Assembly (NCBI GenBank): GCA_963678305.2
Contig: CAXXVV010000017.1
Coordinates: 620,001-684,000, forward strand
DNA: 64,000 nucleotides
DNA from: G963676655 sp963678305
Lineage (GTDB): Bacteria > Verrucomicrobiota > Lentisphaeria > Victivallales > Victivallaceae
Reading direction: 5' to 3'
Positions 17,485 to 26,730 of this stretch are shown in pieces. The position numbers and the translations under genes were made by a program. Position 1 is the first letter of the stretch, and every line of letters begins with the position of its first letter. The notes beneath the pieces were generated by a model. That model saw only the letters and a list, made by a program, of their open reading frames with translations, was not told the origin of the DNA and made no database searches.

Positions 17485-19147
17485 ATTCACCTTCCCTGGA
17501 TATAACTTTTTGTTCAAAATTTGCGATCACCCAGGCAAGTCCGTAAAAGAGCCAACCGACCAGCAGCAGCGGTCCGAATATAAAGTAACCAAGCGAGATT
17601 AAAACATTGTGTTTTTTCATAAATCCGGGCAGCTTCTGATCGTGAACAACATCACAATACCCGCCCCGATAAGATATAACGCTGCACCGGTGCCGATGAC
17701 AGTCGCGCAAATAGATTCTCAAGGTTCCGCCGGTTTGCTGAAATCCGATCATAAACTCATCCGGAAATGATTCAATGGCAAACTGCTCACGCAAGGATTT
17801 TGCCGTCAGTGACTCCGGCGGAGCCAGGCAGCAGAAGTTTCGCAAGGCGATTGCCAGCAACCGGTCAACCGCGTCAGGAAATTCATCCGGACTGAAATCT
17901 CCAGCCGTCATGGGGCGTGAATAAAAGATCAACTCTGAATTGGCGCAATCGGATTTAGCGGGCTTCTTAATGTGTTCAGAAACCCACTGTCTGGGGTCAG
18001 CGTCAGCTCTTTCCGGCAGGACCAGATAACAGATTTTGATCTGCGACGCATAATCCAGAGATTTAATAAACTTTATAGCGTTCTCCACGTCTAAAATAGC
18101 CGAAAACCCGCCGGGACCAATATTTATTTCCTGATATTTTACCTGCCTTTCATTCAAAAGCCTTTTTACCGCGACATAGTTGCGGCTGCGCCCATAGTCA
18201 TCGGCAAACAAAACCATTGCTCTTCCAGCATGCTTTTCAGACCACGCGGCGGCCGTCAGGGCCTGCGGAGCGGGAGGGGACATAAACCCAATTGCATCAA
18301 GCATCCCGATTGAACAATAATCCGAATTCCGCCGCAATTTGAACCGGTACACCTCTTTATCACCATAAACCATATTTCTCAAGAGCAAACTGGCGCCCGC
18401 ACATAACAGACAAATGAACGGCACCGGCAAATACGGCGTATACCTCTTATACCAATCCGCGACAGCATAAACATTTTCATCGCCAGTAACCTCCCGGCTG
18501 TTCAACGAGGTCACTTGAGCTTCAAGGTCTTTGATATAATAACTCCACCGGGGAACAAGCCAGAGAATAAACCAGGCAAGCACCCCTGCGATCACAATAC
18601 ACAAGGCGGCAATGCCGAGCCGGTTCATCATGGTATAATGCATTTGCTTATGATGCCGGTTCCGTTCATATTCGACCAGCACCCGCTGTCCGTCAAGGTC
18701 CAGGTCTTTGAGTAACAGGCAATTTTCGGCGATTGCGGATACCAGATCCTGATAACCTTTGAGTTTAACAGGGAACGCCAGCTCCCTCCCGTCGCGACAA
18801 TGCAGAACAAGTCCAATATCCCGGCATAACAATTCATAATCGACTAAATCACTCCATGAATAAACCGTTTCCTTACCCTTGCTCCTGACAATTAATCCAT
18901 CGTTATTGACCGCATATCCGATGCTCAAGTTAAGGTATTTTATAATTCCAAAAACAAACAGGATCAGCCCAGCTATTGACAGGACCATATATCCCCTATA
19001 ACCAACGCCCTCTCCTTTTGATGGACCTGCACAAAATTGCAGCATCAATGTGAGTAGAATGAGAAAAAAACAAAACCAGCCGGTAAACAAAGTAGCTTCC
19101 AGTCTGTCATTCAAACCCATGCGATAAAATTTTGTTTTCTCAGACAA
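17474..19147 (-). CDS. Multidomain membrane protein, second of three tandem paralogs
   Basis: This 557-residue protein shares the architecture of its neighbours: two N-terminal helices, a PH-like region (YAVNNDGLIVRS, YSWSDLVDYELL), two central helices and a C-terminal soluble domain with CYLVLPERADADPRQWV and ESFPDEFMIGF, then a final hydrophobic pair. The central extracytoplasmic segment is much reduced, so the DUF3592-like part is essentially missing compared with the other two. There is no ATG near the start. GGAGG in the leader is eight bases from a TTG at 19147, which I use as the start; another TTG at 19153 is too close. It overlaps the next gene by 11 bases, so the set is probably one operon. 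Function unknown. Confidence 0.65.
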   Translation of the reverse strand: MSEKTKFYRMGLNDRLEATLFTGWFCFFLILLTLMLQFCAGPSKGEGVGYRGYMVLSIAGLILFVFGIIKYLNLSIGYAVNNDGLIVRSKGKETVYSWSDLVDYELLCRDIGLVLHCRDGRELAFPVKLKGYQDLVSAIAENCLLLKDLDLDGQRVLVEYERNRHHKQMHYTMMNRLGIAALCIVIAGVLAWFILWLVPRWSYYIKDLEAQVTSLNSREVTGDENVYAVADWYKRYTPYLPVPFICLLCAGASLLLRNMVYGDKEVYRFKLRRNSDYCSIGMLDAIGFMSPPAPQALTAAAWSEKHAGRAMVLFADDYGRSRNYVAVKRLLNERQVKYQEINIGPGGFSAILDVENAIKFIKSLDYASQIKICYLVLPERADADPRQWVSEHIKKPAKSDCANSELIFYSRPMTAGDFSPDEFPDAVDRLLAIALRNFCCLAPPESLTAKSLREQFAIESFPDEFMIGFQQTGGTLRIYLRDCHRHRCSVISYRGGYCDVVHDQKLPGFMKKHNVLISLGYFIFGPLLLVGWLFYGLAWVIANFEQKVISREGEYAE

Positions 19148-19208
19148 AGACAATTCCTCCAGGATATTTTAATTAGTTGTCGTGTTGTTGTGACGGATCA
19201 TATAAAAA

Positions 19209-21050
19209 TCATTTACCGGTTTGACCAGCCTCCTCCTCGCGCGCTTTTTTCAGGGCACGTTTTTTAAAGAATTTTTCAAACCAGGAAATCGGCCACACAA
19301 TCAGGGTCAACAGTAAAACAAACAAGGAGAACGGTGCCATTAAAAGACCGCTCAAAGATGTATACCAATGCTGTTTCCACATAAACCGGGGCAATGAATG
19401 GCCCATTCTACACTCAAGAAAGCCGTTTTTATTGGTCAGCAAGGTCACCTGTTTATCGTTTCCGGCCCGATAAAATATTGAGACGCCTTTTTTAGTCATA
19501 TTGAATGCCAGCATTATGCTATCAGGATATTCATTGATACATAAAAGTTCCCGCATCGGCCTTGAAGTGAACTCAAAAGGCGGCGACAGATAACAGAAAA
19601 AACGCAGTTGCGTCGCGATCAGCCGGTCCAATGCGTCGTTAATCTCGTTCTGAGCAAAAGGCCCTGCCTCGTCAGAATGACAATAAAAATTTATTTCGGG
19701 TGAAAAACAATTCAGGTTATCGTAATCTTGAATATTATTCAAAAACCACTGTTTCGGATTTTCCAGTGCAGCATCTGGCAGAATCGCATAGGTGTATTTT
19801 ACATCTTCTTCATAGTCCCCGGAAAGATATAATTTTTCCGCATTATCCGGATCAAGAATCATAGCGGCATCCTCAATAGCCTCATTTTTGATATCCGCTT
19901 TTTCCAGGTCTGAGGCGTATATGTGTAGAGACTTTTGAGAATTGCCCCCGGAGTACGCCAGCACCACAAGTGGCAATCCCCGGTGTTTATCCGGCCATGC
20001 CTGTGAACTAAGCGCAAGAGTCGGGAGCAAGCCATTAAATATGATCTTATAATTTTCATCCTGCTTCGCAATCATTAACTCGAATACCTGACGCCTCCCC
20101 GCCGCCAAATTATTCATCACATTGCTCAAAGCGCAGAAAAGCACCAGAGTGATCGGGGTGAATATAATCAAAGCGGCCCATTTGCGCCTGGGATTGTATT
20201 GCTCTTTAATCATCATATCCCGAGGTTCGCATGGATCATACAAAACCTGCACCTTGCTTTTTTCCGGATGTTCGGAAGCAAATGTTTCGGATACGTCATA
20301 ACTGCCCTGATGCTTCTTTCCTTTATCATCGCAATATTCAATCTTCAGAAACGTATCATCGTCGTCATTCACGACTTTCAGCACTAAAGCAGTTGTCGTC
20401 ACTCCGTGTTCCAGAATGTGGTTTTGGGTAAGCATTTCTTCAAAAGAAAAATATACTCCGAACACAGACAGCAGCAGGATTATCAGGATAACCGGGATCA
20501 TGCCGATCGATTTCCAGGTCTCCAGCCGCCCGGAACGTTTACGACGAATTAACTCCTTTTCTGGTATTACCCGCATTCTACCGTTAACGTATTCAGCCAC
20601 AGGCTCGTAATATTTCGCAATCTCTTTCAGAAACAACGTATAATCAATCAGTGACGGAGTAATTCTGACCGGTTTATCCGCAACCGGATACAGAATCAGC
20701 CCATTGAAATTATTATTCGGCAACATTTCGAAATCGGCAATCTCATGCCAGGCAAGGCAAACCGTTTTATTGAAGCGTTTCACCTGTAACCCCGCAGCGG
20801 TAACAGTATACTCTGAAAAAGCAATTTTGCATTGCTGAACCATCACATACTGGGCAAAGCCGATGAAAACCAGACAAACCGGCGAAAGAATCAGCAGCAA
20901 CAGAAAATCTCCGGTAATTTCTCCTTTTATCCAGGAATATGACAGACATGCAATGATGGCTATTCCAAAAAATAAAGTAACTCCGCCAATCAGGACCGGC
21001 AATATTCGCTCTGTTTTACCATATCTAAAGGCTGCTTCCGGTTTGACCAC
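19209..21050 (-). CDS. Multidomain membrane protein with DUF3592-like domain, first of three tandem paralogs
   Basis: The 613-residue protein begins with a GTG codon supported by GGAGG five bases upstream. Transmembrane helices are visible at about 17-40, 48-72, 185-206, 290-312 and 570-596. Between the first two pairs is the PH-like region (YTVTAAGLQVKR, AWHEIADFEMLP). The segment after the third helix is DUF3592-like (TTALVLKVVNDDDDTFLKIEYCDDKGK, KVQVLYDPCEP). The C-terminal soluble domain carries AILPDAALENPKQWF and NEYPDSIMLAF, shared with both paralogs, and a lysine-rich tail. It leads the three-gene set, with 61 bases between it and the next gene. No characterised homolog comes to mind. 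Confidence 0.68.
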   Translation of the reverse strand: MVKPEAAFRYGKTERILPVLIGGVTLFFGIAIIACLSYSWIKGEITGDFLLLLILSPVCLVFIGFAQYVMVQQCKIAFSEYTVTAAGLQVKRFNKTVCLAWHEIADFEMLPNNNFNGLILYPVADKPVRITPSLIDYTLFLKEIAKYYEPVAEYVNGRMRVIPEKELIRRKRSGRLETWKSIGMIPVILIILLLSVFGVYFSFEEMLTQNHILEHGVTTTALVLKVVNDDDDTFLKIEYCDDKGKKHQGSYDVSETFASEHPEKSKVQVLYDPCEPRDMMIKEQYNPRRKWAALIIFTPITLVLFCALSNVMNNLAAGRRQVFELMIAKQDENYKIIFNGLLPTLALSSQAWPDKHRGLPLVVLAYSGGNSQKSLHIYASDLEKADIKNEAIEDAAMILDPDNAEKLYLSGDYEEDVKYTYAILPDAALENPKQWFLNNIQDYDNLNCFSPEINFYCHSDEAGPFAQNEINDALDRLIATQLRFFCYLSPPFEFTSRPMRELLCINEYPDSIMLAFNMTKKGVSIFYRAGNDKQVTLLTNKNGFLECRMGHSLPRFMWKQHWYTSLSGLLMAPFSLFVLLLTLIVWPISWFEKFFKKRALKKAREEEAGQTGK

Positions 21051-21265
21051 GACGACCTCCCTCTATTTCTCAAGCTCTTTTTATTCGATCCTGCCCCAAA
21101 CTCAGGATCACTCCCAGTTGAACACCTGGCTCTCAATAACATAATTGATAACCGGCGTTTTTTCAATATAAATTTAACAATAACATTTTAGGATATGATT
21201 TTTAATAATAAACAGACAGTTTGATTTTAATTATAACATAAGACATTGTATTACAAGAAGATCAC

Positions 21266-22213
21266 TTACATAAGATAACGCAGATTATCAGTCGCGATTT
21301 TAATTTTGTCTGGTTCCGCAATCGACCCGGTCAGCACCTGGAAGCCGTACATCGTTTTTACACGATGGGTAAGATGCGCTCGTTCCCGGCGGATTTTATC
21401 CGGCTTCCAGAACTCCGCCGCAAACGGAGAGAATTCAGTCGGTGTTTCCACGCCGTGTTCATCCGCAACATCCGGTAAAGACCTGAACAACATCAGGTGT
21501 TGATGATGCGCCGGTAAACCCTCGCGGGCCAATTCCGGATAACCGTAATTTTCCAGCTCCGCCAACGCCGCGGCGTGATTAATGATATGATGCATTCCTC
21601 CAAATCCTTCACGACGCTGCCCGGGACGAAAAATCAATTCGTCGAGAACAGCCTTCCCCATCTCGTTCAAGTTGGCATAGCTCGGAAAAGATTCATCATC
21701 CTGTAAAGTGATCTTATTCCCGTCAATCCGGCCTTTCTCTTTGCCGTAATATCCGCTGCCGGGTGATGCCCCGTCGAACCCGGCGATCAGTTTCCGGATG
21801 CCATCAACAACGGCAGGCAAAGCCAACTCCGGATGATCTTTCAGGGCGCGAATGGCAATCGTGGCAAAAATGACATTGTGTCCGGATTGCCGCGTGTGAT
21901 CGATGTTACCGGCCAAAGCTTCCGCGATGTCTCCGATCAAACTCGCTTTCGGTTGTTCTTTCGCGAAAGGTTCAAACATTTCGGATGCACTGATAACAGC
22001 ATCCTTGCCGGGACTGAATACAGACTCACCGAGAATAATACGGTCCAGCTCCGCTTCAATTCCCTTATATACCCTCTTATCAAGGTCCGGATGCTGTTCT
22101 CCAATAAAATACCCCGCGACAACAGCGGCGCCAAGGTGTCCAGACATGTTACTAACGCGGTGAGCCCGCGCCAACGCATACAGCCCTTTTTGCAGATAGT
22201 CAAATTCAATCAT
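21266..22213 (-). CDS. Conserved hypothetical protein (His-rich, helical)
   Basis: The 315-residue protein is mostly alpha-helical and begins MIEFDYLQKGLYALARAH. It has several paired histidines and charged motifs (SGHLGAAVVAGYFIGEQHPDLD, HTRQSGHNVIFATIAIRAL, GGMHHIINHAAALAELE, PAHHQHLMLFRSLPD) and a strongly basic C-terminal stretch. The regular spacing of small-residue helices suggests an all-helical fold such as an alpha/alpha toroid, but no family is recognised. The ATG at 22213 has GAGGTG six bases upstream; an in-frame GTG at 22222 falls inside that binding site. It follows the CYTH gene by 26 bases, so the two are likely co-transcribed. The conserved His pairs could bind a metal; that is only a suggestion. 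Confidence 0.6.
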   Translation of the reverse strand: MIEFDYLQKGLYALARAHRVSNMSGHLGAAVVAGYFIGEQHPDLDKRVYKGIEAELDRIILGESVFSPGKDAVISASEMFEPFAKEQPKASLIGDIAEALAGNIDHTRQSGHNVIFATIAIRALKDHPELALPAVVDGIRKLIAGFDGASPGSGYYGKEKGRIDGNKITLQDDESFPSYANLNEMGKAVLDELIFRPGQRREGFGGMHHIINHAAALAELENYGYPELAREGLPAHHQHLMLFRSLPDVADEHGVETPTEFSPFAAEFWKPDKIRRERAHLTHRVKTMYGFQVLTGSIAEPDKIKIATDNLRYLM

Positions 22214-22239
22214 AAAAAACACCTCAAATTAGCGATAGA

Positions 22240-22710
22240 TTATATCCAGGCGCTGTATGGATTGACACTGAGTGATGCGTTGGTGTAACGGGGATCGCCG
22301 GTTACCTCTTCCCCGGCCCAGGCGGGCAGATCAAAGTCGCACTCGACATCGCTGAATTCAATCTCGGCCATGACCAGCGGCGCGTTGGCGCCGTGGAACA
22401 CATCAAGCACCCATTCATAGCCGGAGTATTGCCGGGTATAACGGGTTTTGTGCACAACCGGGGTATCGCACAGTTTATCCAGCATCTCAAGCGCTTCAGC
22501 AAAAGGCACCGCGTATTCAAACTCGTCGCGGCTGGCTCCGGACGCCGGTCCCTTTAAGGTTAAAAAAGCCTTATCCCCGGCGGTACGCAGGCGAACCGTC
22601 GCGCGTCCTGCGGTGGTGATGTAGGCCTGGCGATATTCCACACCGGAATCAAACTCGTTCTGCCATGAGTCATTTATCACCAGGAATTTTCGTTCAATTT
22701 CTTTAGGCAT
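22240..22710 (-). CDS. CYTH-domain protein (triphosphate tunnel metalloenzyme)
   Basis: The 156-residue protein is a compact CYTH domain. The ExExK signature is present at the start (Glu4, Glu6, Lys8 in KEIERKFLV), followed by the alternating charged strands of the tunnel: TVRLRTAGDKAFLTLKGPASGASRDEFEY, TRYTRQYSGYEWVLDVFHG and MAEIEFSD. Such proteins hydrolyse inorganic triphosphate or nucleoside triphosphates, and some are adenylate cyclases. The length fits a bacterial stand-alone CYTH (inorganic triphosphatase type) without a CHAD domain. It is upstream of the unknown helical protein in a probable two-gene operon. Exact substrate is not predictable from sequence. Confidence 0.85.
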   Translation of the reverse strand: MPKEIERKFLVINDSWQNEFDSGVEYRQAYITTAGRATVRLRTAGDKAFLTLKGPASGASRDEFEYAVPFAEALEMLDKLCDTPVVHKTRYTRQYSGYEWVLDVFHGANAPLVMAEIEFSDVECDFDLPAWAGEEVTGDPRYTNASLSVNPYSAWI

Positions 22711-22823
22711 TATAAATAATTAATCCCATGACCAGCCGGAATAACACTATTCCTGTCCGGTCCTCGTTATTACTACAAATTTACATATATATAAGCGCGA
22801 GCATTGCGCAAGGCAAATTGAAT

Positions 22824-23183
22824 TTATTCGTTCTTGATCCATTCCCAGGCCGCTTCACACTGGGAAACATCAAAGTATTTTAGGTTGATATGCATGATTG
22901 TTGAGAATACATTTGACCAGACCTTTTCCCAGGTGTGATCGCCGATCACGCAGAAAGCCGAAAAATCCTTGCAATGTTTCATCCCCTGCTTGAAATCCTC
23001 GAAAAACACTTTCAGTTCAGGAAACTGCAAATCGCCCAATTCGATAAGCATTTTTATTTTACCTTTTTCCTCGATGGCGGCAAGCCATTCTTTTTCGGCT
23101 CCAAGATATTCGTCCAGGGTGACTTTTCCGGTAATTTTGTACGCAAGTACATCATCACAACTGCTAGCGATTCTTTCAATCAT
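22824..23183 (-). CDS. SpoIIAA-like (STAS/SEC14-type) small protein
   Basis: The 119-residue protein has the strand-helix order of SpoIIAA-like proteins (PF11964 type): VLAYKITGKVTLDEYLGAEKEW, KIKMLIELGDL, AFCVIGDHTWEKVWSNVF and KYFDVSQCEAAWEWI. These small cytoplasmic proteins are common in anaerobes and marine bacteria; their role is not established, and a lipid-binding or anti-anti-sigma-like role has been suggested for the fold. AAGGAGG seven bases upstream makes the start secure. The gene is monocistronic, with over 100 bases on either side. Confidence 0.75.
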   Translation of the reverse strand: MIERIASSCDDVLAYKITGKVTLDEYLGAEKEWLAAIEEKGKIKMLIELGDLQFPELKVFFEDFKQGMKHCKDFSAFCVIGDHTWEKVWSNVFSTIMHINLKYFDVSQCEAAWEWIKNE

Positions 23184-23381
23184 TTTAAGTCCTCCTTAAA
23201 GCGTCACGCCCAGCGCGACTTTAATTAGAAATTAGACATTAGCAATGGTTGCGGAAAAAATCCCGTTCCACGCTTATCCATAAAGCTGAATAAGAATATA
23301 CACTTTCAACTGTCAACTTTCAACCACCGGCAGAGTTTAGGAGTAGTGAAGAAATAAATAGAACTTTATCCTGAGGGTATC

Positions 23382-23425
23382 GGGGAGAAACTCCGGCTTT
23401 GAACCGGCGGAGCCGAAAGTTCCCC
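23382..23425. repeat. Imperfect GC-rich intergenic hairpin
   Basis: GGGGA...GGCT pairs with AGCC...TCCCC, with an inner CCGG/CCGG pair, in the 288-base gap between the amidase and SpoIIAA-like genes. It shares the phrase GAAACTCCG with the structured repeat at 60012-60082. No T-tract follows, so it is not an obvious terminator. Confidence 0.4.
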
Positions 23426-23471
23426 TGAGACGCCAGTAAAAAGTTTCAGTTATTTTTGAATGACTCCTTAC

Positions 23472-24428
23472 TCATTTCATCATCCTGCGGTACGCCATAA
23501 TGCCGTCGGCAATACCTTTGGCTGTCTGCTGCTGACGCCATCTTGAACTCAAGGATTTTTCCTCTTTTTCATTTGAGAGAAAACCGATCTCGACCAGAAT
23601 CGCCGGACATGAAGAATGTTTCAAGACGTAAAATCGGGCAAACTTTACTCCACGGTCCTCCGCTTTGGTTCGCCGCAGCAGTGATCGCTGCACCTGATAA
23701 GCCAACGCGTAATTATATATATCGTATTTATTCCCGGCCTCACTCTTGGATTTAGGTTTGCCGCCATTACTCGAAGCGGTGTTGGCGGGCGTCATACAGA
23801 ATGTCTCAATGCCGTTGACTGTTTTGCTGCCGGCAATATTGCCATGAACCGAAACAAAAAGATCGGCTTTATATTTTTTACACAATTCAGCCCGCCGCTC
23901 CAATGAAACTTTATAATCGCTTGAACGCGTCATCAGAACGGAAAACCCCAGTCTTTTGAGCTGATCCCGCAAATCATTGGCAACCGTCATCACCAGATTT
24001 TTCTCGAGCAGCTTTTTGCCGCGCCCTCCCTGATCTTTGCCGCCATGACCAGCATCGATCAAAATGACTTTTGTCCGGCGTTTCGGCAACGCTTCTTTGC
24101 GAAGCAGCGGATCAAGTATCTTATATAAATCCTGTTCACTGATGAAGGCCTGGACCCCGGCCCGGAATGGCGCATAATACAATGTAGTGCGGACGCCATT
24201 CAAAACAGCAGATCTTTTGTCGTGGGTGAACTCAAACTTGGCATAACGCCCGTAAAGCGAAGTTTTTTCTTTCCAGACATAACACTTCAGTCCGTAATAA
24301 GTCGCAACGTCCCGCAGATAAACATAACGCCGGCCATGAGCTTCTTTATATCTGACCGCCTGCTGGGTCGCGCCGGTCAAAGAGAAGCATATTCCCGCTA
24401 TTATTACTGCTGCCAATAAATTTTTTAT
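23472..24428 (-). CDS. N-acetylmuramoyl-L-alanine amidase (Amidase_3)
   Basis: The enzyme cleaves the amide bond between muramic acid and the stem peptide in the periplasm. Zinc ligands are visible in ILIDAGHGGKDQGG (His), the following LLEKN (Glu) and FVSVHGN (His); the catalytic Glu is in AILVEIGFLSNEKE. An N-terminal domain of about 110 residues (REAHGRRYVYLRDV, KYAKFEF) resembles a copper amine oxidase N-like fold. No ATG/GTG/TTG start fits: a TTG at 24416 is too far from the binding site, whereas an ATA at 24428-24426 is seven bases from GGGAG and gives a proper signal peptide (KNLLAAVIIAGICFSLTGA). I use that ATA as a tentative start. The gene follows thiD by 15 bases. Confidence 0.86.
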   Translation of the reverse strand: MKNLLAAVIIAGICFSLTGATQQAVRYKEAHGRRYVYLRDVATYYGLKCYVWKEKTSLYGRYAKFEFTHDKRSAVLNGVRTTLYYAPFRAGVQAFISEQDLYKILDPLLRKEALPKRRTKVILIDAGHGGKDQGGRGKKLLEKNLVMTVANDLRDQLKRLGFSVLMTRSSDYKVSLERRAELCKKYKADLFVSVHGNIAGSKTVNGIETFCMTPANTASSNGGKPKSKSEAGNKYDIYNYALAYQVQRSLLRRTKAEDRGVKFARFYVLKHSSCPAILVEIGFLSNEKEEKSLSSRWRQQQTAKGIADGIMAYRRMMK

Positions 24429-24443
24429 GGTGTTTCTCCCGGT

Positions 24444-25289
24444 TCAATCAATTCTTTTCAGGTCGACCATGTTGAGATACGAATCCGACGGCGGATACAT
24501 GGCCGCTATTCCCGGGCCGATCGGAATGCTTTCATTTAAAGAACCGTAGACAAAACCTTTAGCCATCTTTAAAGCCTTTTTCCAGGGAAATTCCAGCGCA
24601 AAAGCCGCCGTCAACGCGGAACTCAAAGTACAGCCGGTGCCGTGGGCGGCAAATTTCGACACCTCACAGACCGGGGATGAAAGATAATACAACTTTCCGC
24701 CGTAGGCAACCACATCGTTCGCGGTATCGCCATGGAGTTGATGTCCGGTCTTCAACAGGCAGCCGCAATTCCAAAGTTCGGAACAATGTATCGCCGCAGC
24801 TTTCATGTCGTCCGGACTGTTTATCTTATTTCCGGTCAGCAACTCCGCTTCAGGTATATTCGGAGTGATCCAGGCAGCCAGCGGCAGCAGTTTTTCCCGT
24901 ACCGCGGCGACCGCGTCCTCCTTCAGCAGTTCTGCCCCGCTGGTCGAGATCATCACCGGATCAACGATCAGCGGCAGTTTCGATTTAGCGAGAATCGGGA
25001 CTATCGCCGCAACAATACCACCATCAAACAGCATTCCGGTCTTAACTGCCCCCACCCCGATGGCGTCCAGTACGCTCTTAAGTTGAGTCGCCACGCAATC
25101 TGCTGGCAGCGCGTCCACCCGTCTGACTTCGCGCGGATTCTGGGAGGTTATAGCGGTAATCGCACTGCATCCGAACACGCCGAATGCGGAAAAAGTTCTG
25201 AGATCGGCTTGAATTCCAGCACCGCCGCCGCTGTCGCTGCCGGCGACTGTGAGCGCCGCAGGATAAAATTGTTTCTGTGTTTGAGGCAT
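24444..25289 (-). CDS. thiD: Hydroxymethylpyrimidine/phosphomethylpyrimidine kinase
   Basis: The 281-residue protein is a ribokinase-fold HMP-P kinase of thiamine synthesis or salvage, phosphorylating 4-amino-5-hydroxymethyl-2-methylpyrimidine twice. The N-terminal VAGSDSGGGAGIQADLRTF is the substrate-binding signature; GAVKTGML, IVDPVMISTSG, ITPNIPEAELLTG and the C-terminal anion-hole motif AAHGTGCTLSSALTA are all present. Length matches the family. No other thiamine gene is adjacent and no TPP riboswitch is evident in the 90-base divergent gap. The downstream amidase gene starts 15 bases later and probably shares the transcript. Confidence 0.93.
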   Translation of the reverse strand: MPQTQKQFYPAALTVAGSDSGGGAGIQADLRTFSAFGVFGCSAITAITSQNPREVRRVDALPADCVATQLKSVLDAIGVGAVKTGMLFDGGIVAAIVPILAKSKLPLIVDPVMISTSGAELLKEDAVAAVREKLLPLAAWITPNIPEAELLTGNKINSPDDMKAAAIHCSELWNCGCLLKTGHQLHGDTANDVVAYGGKLYYLSSPVCEVSKFAAHGTGCTLSSALTAAFALEFPWKKALKMAKGFVYGSLNESIPIGPGIAAMYPPSDSYLNMVDLKRID

Positions 25290-25379
25290 TTTTTCCGTTT
25301 CACGGCTTTAAAATCGCCGGTTATGAGATTATCTTACGTAGCGTATATTTGAATTTACATTGATTTAACAAAAAGACAA

Positions 25380-26726
25380 ATGAAAAAAGTCATCTTTACA
25401 TTTATTTTAGCGGTTTTAACCGGAGAGTTGTGGCAGGTTTCCGGCAGCGGCTTCAAGACTTCCGACGGGATCAAAATTGAACTGCAGTCGGAAAACAAAA
25501 AAAATCAGGCCGCACGCAAATACCTGGCAATGGCTGATCGGATCACTTCCGGCTACCTGCGCTTCAGTCCGGCCGGCGCCAAATACAACTGCCGCATAAT
25601 CGTTATCGATAAAAAACTTAAAGGCGGGTTTGCCATTCTCCCGGTTGACAAAAATATCTCCATATATCTCAACGCGGATGAGATCACCAAACGGGACAAC
25701 GGCATAACCGACCGCAAACTACTGACTGCTCTGTCCCTGATTAAATGCGGCATCAAGCCGGAGGAGGAAGAGGAGATAACCCTGCCGGAATGGTATATTG
25801 CCGGCCTGCGCGGCGCGATCCGGTACAAGCTAAACGCTCCCAACCTTTCATTTGTGACCTACATGCCGGCGATTCTGGCGGCAGCCCGCTCCGGCAAGCT
25901 GCCGAAACTCAGGGATCTGATTGAGAATCCCCTGCTGCCGACCGACGGTTCGGCCTATCTGGTGTATGAGGATTACTGTTGCTTCCTGCTTGGAGAACTG
26001 CATCGGTTGAGTCGCTCGTCGGACAACGCTCCGGCCGACATGGTAATCATGAGCGCTTCCGGCAAATATTCACCTGAGCGGGTTTTTGACTCAAGCGCCG
26101 GCCGGGTAATCCTGAAAAAAGTCAACCGTATGCTGAAAGACACTCCGGACGCGGTCAATTTTTCAGATCGGGATAAAATGCAGTTCTGGTTTGAAGCCGC
26201 GATCAAAATGAAATTCATCAACTATTTTTTCCCGCTTCCCGGAAAAACGCTGGCTAAAGGCATGAAATATTTTTACAACATCCCCTGCCTGGTTAAAACC
26301 GGCAAATCTAAAGCCAAAAAGACCACCACAAAAATTTATGATATTCCCAAGGAAAAATTCCTGATGGTCGAACCGCAAAAAGTGGTTGCAAAAACTTCCC
26401 AAAAGCTGGCCGAACTGGCAAACTCCGCCCCCGTCCCGGTCCAACGCGAACTTCTTAAACTTAACCACCGGCTCGTTAAAATACTGGACGACCCCGATCG
26501 CCAGCAAGCCGCGAAAAAACTTTATGACGATCTGCAGGCGGCCGAAAAGGCCATTGCCCGGCAGATAGAAATCGAAAAAGTCCTCTATGACATTGAAGTC
26601 CGAAAAGTCCCGCCCGGGGTGAGAATGCAAGCGGAGTTTGACGCAGACAGCCGCAACCATCGGGAAACCTCACCGGAACTGAGAAAATATCTCGATTCAA
26701 TCGAACAAAAATACTTCCAGAAATAA
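25380..26726 (+). CDS. Hypothetical exported protein, possibly a degenerate gluzincin-like peptidase
   Basis: The 448-residue protein has a signal peptide (VIFTFILAVLTGELWQVSG). The segment with ITLPEWYIAGLRGAIRYK resembles the LPEW-EGLA helix that follows the HExxH zinc site in MA-clan peptidases, and the preceding helix (RKLLTALSLIKCG) is where HExxH should be but is not. So it may be a catalytically dead relative; this is a weak inference. The last 130 residues are rich in Lys, Glu and Ala and probably helical or coiled-coil. It ends four bases before the ABC-F gene, so they are co-transcribed. No Shine-Dalgarno precedes the ATG. Function unknown. Confidence 0.55.
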   Translation: MKKVIFTFILAVLTGELWQVSGSGFKTSDGIKIELQSENKKNQAARKYLAMADRITSGYLRFSPAGAKYNCRIIVIDKKLKGGFAILPVDKNISIYLNADEITKRDNGITDRKLLTALSLIKCGIKPEEEEEITLPEWYIAGLRGAIRYKLNAPNLSFVTYMPAILAAARSGKLPKLRDLIENPLLPTDGSAYLVYEDYCCFLLGELHRLSRSSDNAPADMVIMSASGKYSPERVFDSSAGRVILKKVNRMLKDTPDAVNFSDRDKMQFWFEAAIKMKFINYFFPLPGKTLAKGMKYFYNIPCLVKTGKSKAKKTTTKIYDIPKEKFLMVEPQKVVAKTSQKLAELANSAPVPVQRELLKLNHRLVKILDDPDRQQAAKKLYDDLQAAEKAIARQIEIEKVLYDIEVRKVPPGVRMQAEFDADSRNHRETSPELRKYLDSIEQKYFQK

Positions 26727-26730
26727 AATT

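Noticed and set aside
25290..25379. TPP riboswitch in front of thiD
   Set aside because: The 90-base gap lacks the conserved CUGAGA and ACCUGAUC-type elements.
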